Positions 1 through 8,748 of a stretch of 64,000 nucleotides of DNA are shown in pieces. Under the pieces are notes generated by a model. The model saw only the letters and a list, made by a program, of their open reading frames with translations, was not told where the DNA came from and did no database searches. The first letter of the stretch is position 1. Every line of letters begins with the position of its first letter. The stretch comes from CAYREE01 sp964423225 (GTDB taxonomy: Archaea; Altiarchaeota; Altiarchaeia; IMC4; SCGC-AAA252-I15): NCBI GenBank assembly GCA_964423225.1, contig CAYREE010000001.1:42930-106929 (forward strand), in the 5' to 3' direction. Position numbers and translations under genes: made by a program.

Positions 1-710
1 CACTGCGAGAATTCATGACTACTGTAAGATACACTTATGCAGGACTGAATGTAACCATCCCCCACAAGGTTTCCGTTATCGACCATCTTGACGAGCTGAG
101 TAAGGAGGCTGAATTAATAGGTGCAGTCAACACTGTAAAATGCGGTGAGAAACTAGTCGGATATAATACTGATGGAGTAGGCTGTGTTAGAGCATTAGCC
201 GAGGCAGGAGTTAATGTAAAGGATAAGAATATCCTGATAATAGGTACTGGTGGTGCAGGACGTGCCATCGCATTCCAACTTTCGCTAGAAGGTGCTAACC
301 TCAGTTTGTCTGACTTGAGGAAGGAAAGTGCTGAACACTTATCAAAGGATATCAGATCCAAGGTTGGATGCGACGTGGATGTAGTGGAATCTAACGCTAA
401 TAAGTTGGCTGAAGCACTTAAGGAAGCGGACGTATTCATCAATTCAACACCAGTCGGAATGTCTCCGAATGTGTCAGAATCCATTATCGAAGCCGCACTA
501 CTACCAAACGATATCGCAGTCATGGACCTTGTATACAATCCACTAGAGACAAAATTGCTAAGATTAGCCAGTGAACGAGGTTGCAAGACTATAGGAGGCC
601 TTGGAATGCTCGTACACCAGGGTGCAGAATCATTGAGGATATGGCTTGATATAGAGCCTCCAGTAGACATTATGAGGAAGGCTGCATTAGAAAAACTTAG
701 GAATCCATAG
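1..710 (+). CDS. aroE: Shikimate dehydrogenase, 5'-truncated by window edge
   Basis: Reduces 3-dehydroshikimate to shikimate with NADPH in aromatic amino acid synthesis (cytosol). The frame is open from base 3, and the first visible residues LREF precede an internal ATG at 15, so the real start lies upstream. About 50 N-terminal residues that usually carry the shikimate-binding SxS motif are missing. Visible: GLNVTIPHK with the catalytic Lys, GAVNTV, the NTDG motif with the catalytic Asp, the nucleotide-binding GTGGAGRA loop, NSTPVGM, and the C-terminal GMLVHQGAESLRIW segment. It is read towards the aroD operon on the other strand. The family assignment is firm; only the 5' end is unknown. 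Confidence 0.95.
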   Translation, partial: LREFMTTVRYTYAGLNVTIPHKVSVIDHLDELSKEAELIGAVNTVKCGEKLVGYNTDGVGCVRALAEAGVNVKDKNILIIGTGGAGRAIAFQLSLEGANLSLSDLRKESAEHLSKDIRSKVGCDVDVVESNANKLAEALKEADVFINSTPVGMSPNVSESIIEAALLPNDIAVMDLVYNPLETKLLRLASERGCKTIGGLGMLVHQGAESLRIWLDIEPPVDIMRKAALEKLRNP

Positions 711-718
711 TATTTGCT

Positions 719-1594
719 TTAAACAATCTTTTTTAAAAGTCTGGCTAGATTCTGTTTTAATAATTCTAGGATATTCAATTGAATAGATGAAAGTTCGTCA
801 AGATCAGCTTGTAGAATATCCTTGCCATCAACATGTTTTTTAACAATAGCCTTGAGCTTTGATTCATATGACATATCAAGATCCAATACTTCTACAGTGA
901 ATACTTCGTTAAGCCTATCAGAAAGTTCGTTAATAATAGATAATGGCATCGTTCCGAGATCTTCCCTATCCACTAATCCTAGATAAGAAAGTATATTCAC
1001 AGTATTTCCAGTCTTACACAGATACATTCTACATATCTTTGGCTGTAACCCAGCTTTAAAGAGTATGCAATCACCATCATCAAGAAAAATACATGCAGTC
1101 GAATCCTTACTAGTCCAAAGCTTCTCCCCAGCCTTTGGGATTGGAATGTCATCACACATTGCATAAGGTAAGAACTGTCCAGGATCTACAGTTGTACAAT
1201 AGACGAAACTCCCCTCATCGTCCTCAAGGAAAAAATCATCGTTTTCATTAAGTTTTTCAAAAAGCGTGCTATCAATAGAGTCGGCCCTCACTTTCCTCAA
1301 AGGATTATTCAATCCATTCGATGATGCAAATTCAAAAACTTTATCAACAAGACGAGTCTCGATAGGCACGCCTACCGCAGAAACAGGATTAAAATAACAG
1401 CAAGACTTACAAGACTCTATATGACAGGTTGGATAGTATACTATGTCCCGTACAAGCGAATCCATCATCAATCGCTTGTTAAGTATTAGATCAGATACAC
1501 TCTTCTCCTTAAATCCCCTGCCATTTGGATCAATCTTGCCTTGGCTGACCAACCAGTCTAGAAGATCTATCTTCTGTTTTATGAAGAGCCTCAC
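719..1594 (-). CDS. YkgJ-type cysteine-cluster protein
   Basis: A 291-residue soluble protein. Four clustered cysteines (C57, C62, C65, C66 in a CxxxxCxxCC pattern) and later cysteines near 168, 176, 188 and 193 resemble the YkgJ (UPF0153) family, which is thought to bind an Fe-S cluster or zinc; the biochemical role is unknown. It is the last gene of the minus-strand operon aroD-larB-TPR-larC-ykgJ, starting 2 nt after larC ends. The final ~90 residues are charged and helical and are longer than in minimal YkgJ proteins. The family call is by cysteine spacing and is moderately secure. Confidence 0.7.
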   Translation of the reverse strand: MRLFIKQKIDLLDWLVSQGKIDPNGRGFKEKSVSDLILNKRLMMDSLVRDIVYYPTCHIESCKSCCYFNPVSAVGVPIETRLVDKVFEFASSNGLNNPLRKVRADSIDSTLFEKLNENDDFFLEDDEGSFVYCTTVDPGQFLPYAMCDDIPIPKAGEKLWTSKDSTACIFLDDGDCILFKAGLQPKICRMYLCKTGNTVNILSYLGLVDREDLGTMPLSIINELSDRLNEVFTVEVLDLDMSYESKLKAIVKKHVDGKDILQADLDELSSIQLNILELLKQNLARLLKKIV

Positions 1595-1596
1595 AT

Positions 1597-2679
1597 TTAT
1601 TTCTTTTTCTTCCGAAATCCTGCCTTAGCCCTAACGATATTATCAACCTCTTTGAATGATTTACCATGTTTTAAAGCAATCCTATGCAAGTCGTCGAACT
1701 CTGGCTTGAATCCAGTGTCTGAATATTTGACCGCAGCCTCCTCGATGACACCATTAATATCAACTTTAAGAACTCCTATCTCTCTTACAGATTCTATCCT
1801 ATCTAATACCGGTTGGACTCGAACTCCTAGAGAACCAGTCTCACCCATAATGATCTTGGCATGCGCTTCCGGATCTTCTGTGAGGACACGAACAAGGAAT
1901 CCAAACCTGCCCTTCTTCATCATGCAGGGTATGATATGAACATCTAATGCACCCATTTTCATGAGCCTTTCAGACATAAAGGAAAGACATTCAGGAGTAA
2001 CATCATCAACATTTGTCTCAAGAATGCATTTATCACTCACCATGTGAGCAGATAAGACATTAGGATACTCAAGATCCATAGTACCAGCACCATGCGAAAC
2101 AGTGCCATCAGGTATGCTTCCCACACAGTTTCTACCTACCACAGACAATATTGCTACTCCAGTAGGCGTAGTAATCTCCCTGTCTGATACTATTCTGATA
2201 GGAAGCTTAGATGTCTTTATGATCTCCATTGTCGCAGGAGCGATATCGCCAACAGATATTGGAGTGTAACACAATCCCTCATCTATCACACCAAGAGACT
2301 CTAATGCTAGAGAAGTGGCCACAGCATCAACAACTATGTCGACAGCCTCATGAAGATGCACTTTCTTCAAAGGCACTTTATGAGCCTTTGATTCCGCGAT
2401 AGCCAACTCCTTAAGGACTGCAAGAGATGTCTTTAGAACTTTCTCTGATAATTTAAGGGACTTCATTGATTTCTGAAGATCTACATAATCCCTTGAAGAT
2501 GGCTTATAATTGACATCGAATCTCAATGCGGAAACACTCTTCTTCTTAACAGGTTTAAAACCTACTTTCGCAATCGGGCGCAGTGTAGATATGATCTTAT
2601 CCTTATCAGCACCTAATCCAGCCAAAGCAGCGACAATCATGTCTCCTGCAACACCACGGTCACAATCAAGATAGATCAT
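1597..2679 (-). CDS. larC: Nickel-pincer cofactor biosynthesis protein LarC
   Basis: LarC is the CTP-dependent cyclometallase that inserts nickel into the pincer nucleotide made by LarB and LarE. At 360 residues it is a full-length single-frame LarC (some bacteria split it in two). Seen: the N-terminal GVAGDM motif (residues 9-14), the HLHEAVDIVVDAV stretch near 108-120, and the C-terminal domain with ETNVDDVTPE and an MKKGR motif. It overlaps the upstream TPR gene by 4 bp, so the two are probably translationally coupled. larB lies one gene further upstream. No larE or larA is visible in the window, so the enzyme that uses the cofactor is not identified here. Confidence 0.92.
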   Translation of the reverse strand: MIYLDCDRGVAGDMIVAALAGLGADKDKIISTLRPIAKVGFKPVKKKSVSALRFDVNYKPSSRDYVDLQKSMKSLKLSEKVLKTSLAVLKELAIAESKAHKVPLKKVHLHEAVDIVVDAVATSLALESLGVIDEGLCYTPISVGDIAPATMEIIKTSKLPIRIVSDREITTPTGVAILSVVGRNCVGSIPDGTVSHGAGTMDLEYPNVLSAHMVSDKCILETNVDDVTPECLSFMSERLMKMGALDVHIIPCMMKKGRFGFLVRVLTEDPEAHAKIIMGETGSLGVRVQPVLDRIESVREIGVLKVDINGVIEEAAVKYSDTGFKPEFDDLHRIALKHGKSFKEVDNIVRAKAGFRKKKK

Positions 2680-3146
2680 TCTATTGTATCAAATAAAGGC
2701 TTAGCCTCCAAAAACCTCAAATCATTTGGACACGCTTCTAAAAGCATGTTAAACTCTACTTTTGCCTTATTGAAATCCTCGGTGAAGTAATACATCAATG
2801 CAAGATTATAACGTGCCTCATGCAGGTTTGGCTTGATCTCAAGTGCCTTCTTATAAGCCCTTATAGCAAGCTCCACATTAGTTAGGTCATCTGCCAACAC
2901 TTCATCCTCAGTATGATGGACTCCAAGATTATAATAAGTATAAGGATTCTCAGGATCCAATAGAAGTGATTGTTGTAGAATGGTTTCTGCAATATCATAA
3001 TGTCCTGAACCATATTCCATTTGCCCTGCGAAATGAGTGAGTCTTTCAGCCATAAGCTTTTTATCTACAACTTGCTCTGAAAGCTTCAATGCCTCGATCA
3101 CTTTCCGCTCACCCAATAGCTTCATAACTTCATCTACTTCAGCCAT
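2676..3146 (-). CDS. TPR-repeat protein inside the lar operon
   Basis: A 156-residue protein made of about three tetratricopeptide repeats. The clearest pairs are around NPYTYYNLG and LHEARYNLALMYY, each ending in the Pro-containing turn typical of TPRs (LDPENP, IKPN). There is no signal peptide or membrane segment. It sits between larB (3-nt gap) and larC (4-bp overlap), which suggests an assembly or scaffold role for the nickel-pincer enzymes; this is inference from position only. TPRs are common and give no specific function. Confidence 0.75.
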   Translation of the reverse strand: MAEVDEVMKLLGERKVIEALKLSEQVVDKKLMAERLTHFAGQMEYGSGHYDIAETILQQSLLLDPENPYTYYNLGVHHTEDEVLADDLTNVELAIRAYKKALEIKPNLHEARYNLALMYYFTEDFNKAKVEFNMLLEACPNDLRFLEAKPLFDTIE

Positions 3147-3149
3147 CTT

Positions 3150-3806
3150 TTATCGTACAATCTGATACGCCAATACTGCAGCACCATACCCATTATCAAT
3201 GTTAACAACTGCAACTGGCGTACATGAGTTAAGCATCGTGTATAATGCTGCTTTACCCCCTTTACCAACCCCATACCCGATTGATGTTGGAACTCCTATT
3301 ACCGGCACGTCAACAAGACCAGATACAACTGATGGAAGCGCTCCCTCCATGCCTGCAACAACTATCAATGCTTTAGCATCCTTCATCTCGTTTAATGCAG
3401 GATATAATCGGTGAATGCCTGCAACCCCCACATCATAGCTTTTTATGACCTTACATCCGAGTTGTTCTGCTACAATTCTTGCCTCCTCTGCAATTATGAT
3501 GTCTGATGTCCCTGCAGTTATTACACCTATCGTGCCATTCACCCGTATTTTATGGTCTTTCTTACGAGCGATTAATACCCTGCCCTTATCATAGTATTCG
3601 ACCTCCACATCCTCTATCTTCAACTCGTTTTTAAAAAAGGATGCCTTCTTCTCATCTACTTTAGTGGCTATAAACCGTCCTAGTTTCTCTATGAATTCAC
3701 CAGCAATCAATAGAAGATCTTCTGTAGACTTGAATTCACCATATACTACTTCAGGTATTCCACACCGTTCCGGTCTTTCAAAATCAGGTGTGACAATCTT
3801 CACCAT
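3150..3806 (-). CDS. larB: LarB, pyridinium-3,5-biscarboxylic acid mononucleotide synthase
   Basis: LarB carboxylates and hydrolyses nicotinic acid adenine dinucleotide, the first step of nickel-pincer cofactor synthesis. The protein has 218 residues. The C-terminal half is a PurE-like (AIR carboxylase) domain: GVITAGTSD, GVAGIHRLYP, VVAGMEGALPSVVSGL and the glycine-rich GYGVGKGGKAAL loop. The N-terminal ~80 residues form the LarB-specific region. It overlaps the end of aroD by 7 bp and is followed by the TPR gene and larC. PurE of purine synthesis is the main alternative, but the N-terminal extension and the larC neighbour favour LarB. Confidence 0.9.
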   Translation of the reverse strand: MVKIVTPDFERPERCGIPEVVYGEFKSTEDLLLIAGEFIEKLGRFIATKVDEKKASFFKNELKIEDVEVEYYDKGRVLIARKKDHKIRVNGTIGVITAGTSDIIIAEEARIVAEQLGCKVIKSYDVGVAGIHRLYPALNEMKDAKALIVVAGMEGALPSVVSGLVDVPVIGVPTSIGYGVGKGGKAALYTMLNSCTPVAVVNIDNGYGAAVLAYQIVR

Positions 3807-4471
3807 AGTAGGTCACCTATCTGTCTTAACTCATTTACCGTCAACTGTCCTGGAGCAACCTCTTTCCCCTTTTCTGCACAACCAAATGTGAGATATGCTC
3901 CAAGGGAGGGTGCTATTACCCTTGATAAGCTGCCTTTCTCACCCATTGACAATGCGATTATATCAGGCATAATATCTATTTCAGATATTGCCTGCATCAT
4001 ATGTAATACATCACTTGCATCTACCGCCATATATGATATCTTGACTATGTCTGCTCCAGCCTCTGCCTCCAATTTTAGGATGTCCTTTATGTCTTGGATG
4101 CTTGGAGTCTTTTCAAAATCATGGTGTGCTATGATAACTCTAACACCAGCTTCCTTAGCTCTTTTGATAAATCCGTCGCGGACTACAGGCTCAGCCTTCA
4201 ATTCTATGCTAACGTATTTTGAAAATTCAAGGCAGGATTCAAGAAGCATTATCCTATCTTTCTCGCTTCCCGTGTATTTACCTCCCTCATACTCTGGCAT
4301 ACAGGTGATCATCAATGGCTTTTCTATCCCAGATAGTTTTTTTATATCAGAGGTATCTTTCAGAAAGTCTAAGCGGACTTCCACGATATCACAGGCTAAA
4401 TCCTTCCTATTTGCAGTCTCAACTGCCTCATCCAAACTGTCTACTGCGATAGACAGGCATATCAACGCCAT
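3800..4471 (-). CDS. aroD: 3-dehydroquinate dehydratase, type I
   Basis: Dehydrates 3-dehydroquinate to 3-dehydroshikimate by a Schiff-base mechanism. The 223-residue protein has the usual length. The catalytic Lys is K144 in DIVKISYMA and the catalytic His pair is IAHHDF (116-117). EVRLDFL near the N-terminus and the C-terminal APGQLTVNEL are also typical. It is the first gene of the minus-strand lar operon and lies about 3 kb from aroE, the next enzyme of the pathway. Pairing a shikimate gene with lar genes is unusual; I see no chemical link. Confidence 0.93.
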   Translation of the reverse strand: MALICLSIAVDSLDEAVETANRKDLACDIVEVRLDFLKDTSDIKKLSGIEKPLMITCMPEYEGGKYTGSEKDRIMLLESCLEFSKYVSIELKAEPVVRDGFIKRAKEAGVRVIIAHHDFEKTPSIQDIKDILKLEAEAGADIVKISYMAVDASDVLHMMQAISEIDIMPDIIALSMGEKGSLSRVIAPSLGAYLTFGCAEKGKEVAPGQLTVNELRQIGDLLW

Positions 4472-4580
4472 CTTATCAAACCTGGTAAAGATATGTATTA
4501 TTAAAATATTAGTACTCGATTAAAACGCATTATATACAGAATATACTCAAGTTTTCATTAAATACATCTAATAAGAGAAT

Positions 4581-4949
4581 GTGCAGATAATCAATTTGAA
4601 GAAGGGAAAGATGCTAAGCGATGATGCAGGGCTTAGAAGATCCTTCACTGGAAGACTATTAGGTCTTATGTTCCAGGGTAAGAAAGACATCGTCTTAGAA
4701 GCTATGAAGGAGGGTGTTAAAGAGTCCACGATTCACATGATGTTCATGCGTTATCCTATCGATGTTGTATGGACTGATTCCCATCTGAATGTTGTTGACG
4801 TTAAGAAGAATGTGCCTGCATTCAATCCTTTCAACCCTAAAACATGGCGGTTACATGGACCAAAAAAACCTGCATTATACATACTAGAGTTCGGAAAAGG
4901 AGATATATTAGATACCGAGATCGGTGATGTAATCGAGTTTATCGACTAG
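4581..4949 (+). CDS. DUF192 family protein
   Basis: A 122-residue protein of the DUF192 (COG1430) family, recognised by MFMRYPIDVVWTD followed by a hydrophobic strand and the closing GDVIEFID. The family forms a small beta fold of unknown function, common in archaea. The start is GTG at 4581, with an AT-rich promoter-like stretch (tatata near 4530) upstream. Its last 11 bp overlap the 3' end of the convergent regulator gene. The basic N-terminus is not a signal peptide, so the protein is probably cytosolic. Confidence 0.85.
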   Translation: MQIINLKKGKMLSDDAGLRRSFTGRLLGLMFQGKKDIVLEAMKEGVKESTIHMMFMRYPIDVVWTDSHLNVVDVKKNVPAFNPFNPKTWRLHGPKKPALYILEFGKGDILDTEIGDVIEFID

Positions 4950-5853
4950 CATACAATTTCTTGCCGACAAGATAGACAATACAGGTTATCGTTGACAATC
5001 CGAACACCAAGACAGCAAGCAGCTGTAATGAAGGGAATGACGATGATGATTCCGCTTCATATACAACATTAGAAACAGAGGGTTTCTTCGCTGGTGGTTG
5101 AAATACTCCAGGTTCAGTATTATCAGTAGGTTCAGTATTATCAGGATTTTCCTCCTTCAATACGTTCTCATCTTCCAAAGTTGTATCACTTGAATCCACA
5201 TCTGCTTTATACGTTTGTCTATTCCGAGTACCATCTGAAGGTGAAAGACCCTTATTAACCGATGGAACATCTCCCTCAGAGTCCGGGATGAATCCAAGAT
5301 TAGATGGAGTATTTCCGATATTCTTTTCATTGGATCCAGGAGTTCGAGAGTTACTACCCTCCTCTTGGACGATGCTTTGGGTTTGCTTATCTGCCCCACC
5401 TGATGTCGGAACACTATCTGCAACCGGTGTTGTAGAACCATAAAGATCATCTTGTGATAGCATCTCGCTTGCTGGAGCCATCATCTTAGACGCAACCATC
5501 GGAGAACCAATACTATAAAGGTTCGCTTGAAAACTAATTAAGGATGCGCAAAGCATCAAGACACTAATACCAAGTAAAACCCATACCTTAGTCTCATAAG
5601 GACTAACAATACTCCTACCCTTCTCAGTCAACTTATAATACTTCCACTTCGTACCCCTATCAATATGCTCGATAAGGCCTGCATGCACAAGCTTGTCAAT
5701 ATGCTCTTTGATTGTTGAAGGACTCATCTCCATTTCTTGCGCAAGATCTGTGAGAGTCTTCTTCCTCTTGTCTAACTTCTTTAGTATCTCAACCCTAGTG
5801 TCTGCTGCAAGCACCTTGAAAGTCTCCCTGTCAAGAGTGATCTGATCTTTCAC
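4939..5853 (-). CDS. Membrane-anchored winged-helix (ArsR-like) regulator
   Basis: 304 residues in three parts. Residues 5-85 are an ArsR/MarR-like winged helix (LAADTRVEILKKLDKR, then MEMSPSTIKEHIDKL as recognition helix, then a wing with GTKWKYYKLTEKG). A membrane helix follows at about 89-110. A long low-complexity segment rich in Ser, Thr, Asp, Glu and Pro spans about 113-275, and a second membrane helix lies at about 278-298. The layout places the DNA-binding domain in the cytosol and the disordered loop outside. It overlaps the upstream lipoprotein gene by 4 bp. Function is inferred as a membrane-tethered one-component regulator; the signal is unknown. Confidence 0.75.
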   Translation of the reverse strand: MKDQITLDRETFKVLAADTRVEILKKLDKRKKTLTDLAQEMEMSPSTIKEHIDKLVHAGLIEHIDRGTKWKYYKLTEKGRSIVSPYETKVWVLLGISVLMLCASLISFQANLYSIGSPMVASKMMAPASEMLSQDDLYGSTTPVADSVPTSGGADKQTQSIVQEEGSNSRTPGSNEKNIGNTPSNLGFIPDSEGDVPSVNKGLSPSDGTRNRQTYKADVDSSDTTLEDENVLKEENPDNTEPTDNTEPGVFQPPAKKPSVSNVVYEAESSSSFPSLQLLAVLVFGLSTITCIVYLVGKKLYASR

Positions 5854-6284
5854 ATCAAACCCCCCTGATTATCAATGAGGTCATTATTTACCAGATTATC
5901 GTCGGAACCTGAATCAAGAATAACTTCCATTTTTACAACAAGACATGAATCATACTCGTCATTACTCTTCCAAACACATTTCCCATCAACACAACCACAT
6001 TCTGTAAGTGATAGACACTCATATTCAGGCCGCATCTCACATGTTGTTACTAGTTCCCGCTCTGGATCCTTGACAGCACACACCTGACTTGAACAGCCTT
6101 GTGGAATACAATTAGAGTCAGAACTACATTCGGGTTTTAATGTTGTTAAAGTCGATCTTACTGTAGAAGGTATAGTAGAGAGTGTTGTGGATGTTGATGT
6201 GGATTCGGAACTGATGCATCCTGAAGAATACATGAAAAAAGACACGGTGGTTAATATGATTATGATGTTGATAAATTCCCTCAT
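5850..6284 (-). CDS. Predicted lipoprotein with an eight-cysteine-cluster-like domain
   Basis: 144 residues. A hydrophobic N-terminal signal ends in a lipobox-like SSGC (C23). A Ser/Thr-rich linker follows, then a compact domain with about nine cysteines between residues 50 and 105 (C.SDSNC, GCSSQVC, TTCE, CGC..GKC). The spacing resembles the archaeal eight-cysteine-cluster domain of secreted proteins; disulfides are likely outside the cell. The gene ends 4 bp inside the start of the membrane-anchored regulator, so the two are probably co-translated and may form a sensor pair. That pairing is inference. Confidence 0.65.
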   Translation of the reverse strand: MREFINIIIILTTVSFFMYSSGCISSESTSTSTTLSTIPSTVRSTLTTLKPECSSDSNCIPQGCSSQVCAVKDPERELVTTCEMRPEYECLSLTECGCVDGKCVWKSNDEYDSCLVVKMEVILDSGSDDNLVNNDLIDNQGGLM

Positions 6285-6326
6285 AAGTAATACTTTGAGG
6301 CCATATTTAAAGCAGTTTCTATTTGG

Positions 6327-6342
6327 TTCGGTCTAGGCCGAA
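6327..6342. terminator. Short inverted repeat between membrane-protein genes
   Basis: TTCGG (6327-6331) pairs with CCGAA (6338-6342) around a 6-nt loop in the 63-bp spacer between the 3' end of the Cys-rich membrane protein gene and the start of the lipoprotein gene. It may be a weak terminator or attenuator. There is no long T-run next to it. Confidence 0.3.
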
Positions 6343-6347
6343 AGATG

Positions 6348-7091
6348 CTATTCCTCTACCATACCCCGTATTTTACCTGATTGCTTCTTTAAAACATTCA
6401 CACCATCCATGCTGATAGTATAATCAATTGTTAACCATACATTGTAGAGCGTGTCAGGTATCTTTAATGTGCATTCTGATGCTGTGAGACTGATTATTTC
6501 ACCGGGATTAATCCAGCCAGTATTACTATAGTCTTTACCCAAGCATATTGCAGGATCCAAGGTATCATTTAACACATAATTATTGATCCTGACAGGATCT
6601 TTAAATTTATTTGTGAGAGTGATAGTGAAGTTCCCATCTGACGTTAGCTTCCAGGTATTGCATCCTGGAGACAATCCACCCCACTTTATATGCCAACAAT
6701 CGCTTTCTGCCTCACGCCTGCATAAACCTATACAATATCTAACATTGGAATGGCAACAATATCCAGCATTCAGTACATACCCCCTACAATCACAATAAGT
6801 GTATTTATAACCACCCAGATTACCTTCATAGTAGGTAGAAACCTTAGGCAATATTATATAGACCATTAATATGATGATTATCGGCCACTTCAGCGACCAT
6901 CCTTCAACAATTAGACAACTTACAATATAGGCAAAAACAAGGTTTAATACAATAGATCCGAGTTCTGAATGTACATTGATGAATGGAAGGGCCATCAAAC
7001 TAGTGGTAAGAACCGGATAATACCATAAAAACACTGCCAAAAACAAGTATAATACAAACTTTGTCCTTGTTGGTTTGAAAATCGACGTCAT
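6348..7091 (-). CDS. Membrane protein with Cys-rich and beta-sandwich-like exterior
   Basis: I do not recognise the family. The 247-residue protein has about three membrane helices in its first 85 residues (around 12-32, 43-63, 68-85). A Cys-rich stretch follows (YCDCRG, YCCHSN, YCIGLCR). The C-terminal half has alternating hydrophobic strands (NFTITLTNKF, VWLTIDYTI) that look like a beta-sandwich accessory domain of secreted archaeal proteins. N-glycosylation sequons (NFT, NDT) occur in that part. It lies in tandem with the lipoprotein-regulator pair and may share its regulation. Confidence 0.6.
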   Translation of the reverse strand: MTSIFKPTRTKFVLYLFLAVFLWYYPVLTTSLMALPFINVHSELGSIVLNLVFAYIVSCLIVEGWSLKWPIIIILMVYIILPKVSTYYEGNLGGYKYTYCDCRGYVLNAGYCCHSNVRYCIGLCRREAESDCWHIKWGGLSPGCNTWKLTSDGNFTITLTNKFKDPVRINNYVLNDTLDPAICLGKDYSNTGWINPGEIISLTASECTLKIPDTLYNVWLTIDYTISMDGVNVLKKQSGKIRGMVEE

Positions 7092-7138
7092 GAATTTTGC
7101 CCCCCACTAAGTGATTATATGATTCTCTTTTGATAAAC

Positions 7139-8452
7139 CTATACTCCCATTCCCATCTTCTTCATCATTCTTTCCATCTTTCTAGTGCCGCCCATACCCT
7201 TCATCATCTTCTTCATCCGTTTATAATAATTTAATAGCTCGCGCACATCCTCAGGGCTTGTGCCACTGCCTTTAGCTATGCGATCAACACGCTTGCGTTT
7301 AATAATCATGGGATCATCAAGCTCGTCACTTGTCATAGAATCCATTATAACACGATAAATATCCAACTTCTCCTCCTGTAAGTCCATTAAATCCTTGGGT
7401 ATCTTCGCCTGAAAGGGAAGCATCTCCATAAGCTTGCTCATAGAACCCATATTGCTCATCTGCTCAAGCTGCTGATAAAGATCCCTCAAGCTAAACTGGC
7501 CCTTCATCATCCTCTTAGCTATCTCTTCGTCTAATTCAACTTCCTTAGCCTTTTCAAGAAGTCCTTCCAAGTCTCCCATCCCAAGAAGCCGGGATACGAA
7601 CCGTGTAGGATCGAATATTTCAAGATCATCTATGTGTTCTCCAGTACCGATAAAATTTAGTGGCGAATCAGTTTCTGCGCATGCTGCAAGAGAACCACCA
7701 CCTTTTGCACTACCATCAAGCTTTGATACAATTAATCCGTCAATACTACATGCTTCCTGGAATGCTTTAGCCTGATCGCCTGCAACCTGTCCGATAGTCC
7801 CATCCAGTACAAGCAAGACTTTTTCAGGACTGAATTTCTTATAAACCTTGTTAATATCGGCCATCAAGCCCTTATTCAACTTATGACGACCCTCAGAATC
7901 GATTATAATAACGCCCTCATTCTTGAAATGTTTTAAACCCCTCTGGACAATCTTGATCGTATCCTTCTCCTCATTTTCCCCGTAAAAGGGTACGTGAATC
8001 TCCTCAGACAACTGCTTTAACTGATCATAGGCTGCAGGTCTAAACGTATCTGCACAGATAAGCTTTGTATTCAAACCCTTTTTTTTATAAAATTTGGCGA
8101 GTTTGGCTGCTGTTGTAGTCTTGCCTGATCCCTGGACGCCGACAAGAAGGATCTTATCTCCTTCTGTAACATCCATCTCTCCGCCGACACCCAGAAGGTT
8201 GACTAGTTCATCATAAGTGATCTTTATCAGGTTTTCAGTCCGGTTAAGCATGCCTGGCGGCGTCTCTAACAAGCCACGCTCCTCTATCCGTTTAGATAAT
8301 TCTAGGACTAGTTTAACATTAACATCAGCTGAAAGAAGAGCCTTCTGAATATCCTTAGTATATTCTTTGATAGTCTTCTTGTCTATGACAACTGCTTTTC
8401 TAAGCGTCTTGACAGCATCGGTCAAACCATCCTTGAGTTTCTCAAAAGCCAT
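7139..8452 (-). CDS. srp54: Signal recognition particle GTPase SRP54
   Basis: SRP54 binds signal peptides and 7S RNA and targets ribosomes to the membrane via FtsY. The length of 437 residues is typical. The N domain is at about 1-90. The G domain has the P-loop GVQGSGKTTT (105-114), DTFRPAAYDQL (135-145) and SKLDG (243-247). The M domain is at about 300-437 and ends in a Met/Lys-rich tail. The G3 motif, normally DTAGR, reads DSEGR here (185-189). The gene is isolated; no ffs (7S RNA) gene was recognised next to it. Confidence 0.96.
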   Translation of the reverse strand: MAFEKLKDGLTDAVKTLRKAVVIDKKTIKEYTKDIQKALLSADVNVKLVLELSKRIEERGLLETPPGMLNRTENLIKITYDELVNLLGVGGEMDVTEGDKILLVGVQGSGKTTTAAKLAKFYKKKGLNTKLICADTFRPAAYDQLKQLSEEIHVPFYGENEEKDTIKIVQRGLKHFKNEGVIIIDSEGRHKLNKGLMADINKVYKKFSPEKVLLVLDGTIGQVAGDQAKAFQEACSIDGLIVSKLDGSAKGGGSLAACAETDSPLNFIGTGEHIDDLEIFDPTRFVSRLLGMGDLEGLLEKAKEVELDEEIAKRMMKGQFSLRDLYQQLEQMSNMGSMSKLMEMLPFQAKIPKDLMDLQEEKLDIYRVIMDSMTSDELDDPMIIKRKRVDRIAKGSGTSPEDVRELLNYYKRMKKMMKGMGGTRKMERMMKKMGMGV

Positions 8453-8748
8453 TTTAAGGAGTATGAATATTGGACGTTCTAAATATATAGATATAATGTG
8501 TATTTGAAGGATATCTATAGGTATTACGTCTAAAAGGCGGGATTATCACAGACTTATCCTAGTATTGCCCCCCAGGTTTGGTGGTTGAATATCATCTATT
8601 TTAAGCCGTTCAGTCTTAGGTATTGGTGGTGTGTATTGAATGATCTAACACAAAATTGCCTAGGGATGCTCCCTTATCATCTTTTAACTGGATATCGTGA
8701 TATCCCATGAGAAATAGTAGGATGCATCAGATTAAATGCTATGACAAT
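8453..8748. other. 296-bp intergenic region, no gene recognised
   Basis: This region separates srp54 from the thioredoxin-fold gene. I find only ORFs of fewer than 20 codons on either strand. One short palindrome, GGATAT-cgtg-ATATCC at 8690-8705, is present. No archaeal 7S RNA helix 8 motif could be found. The sequence near 8453-8500 is AT-rich and probably holds the srp54 promoter. Confidence 0.4.

Noticed and set aside
8453..8748. Possible 7S (SRP) RNA next to srp54
   Set aside because: No helix 8 or Alu-domain motif could be found on either strand; only short chance palindromes such as 8690-8705.
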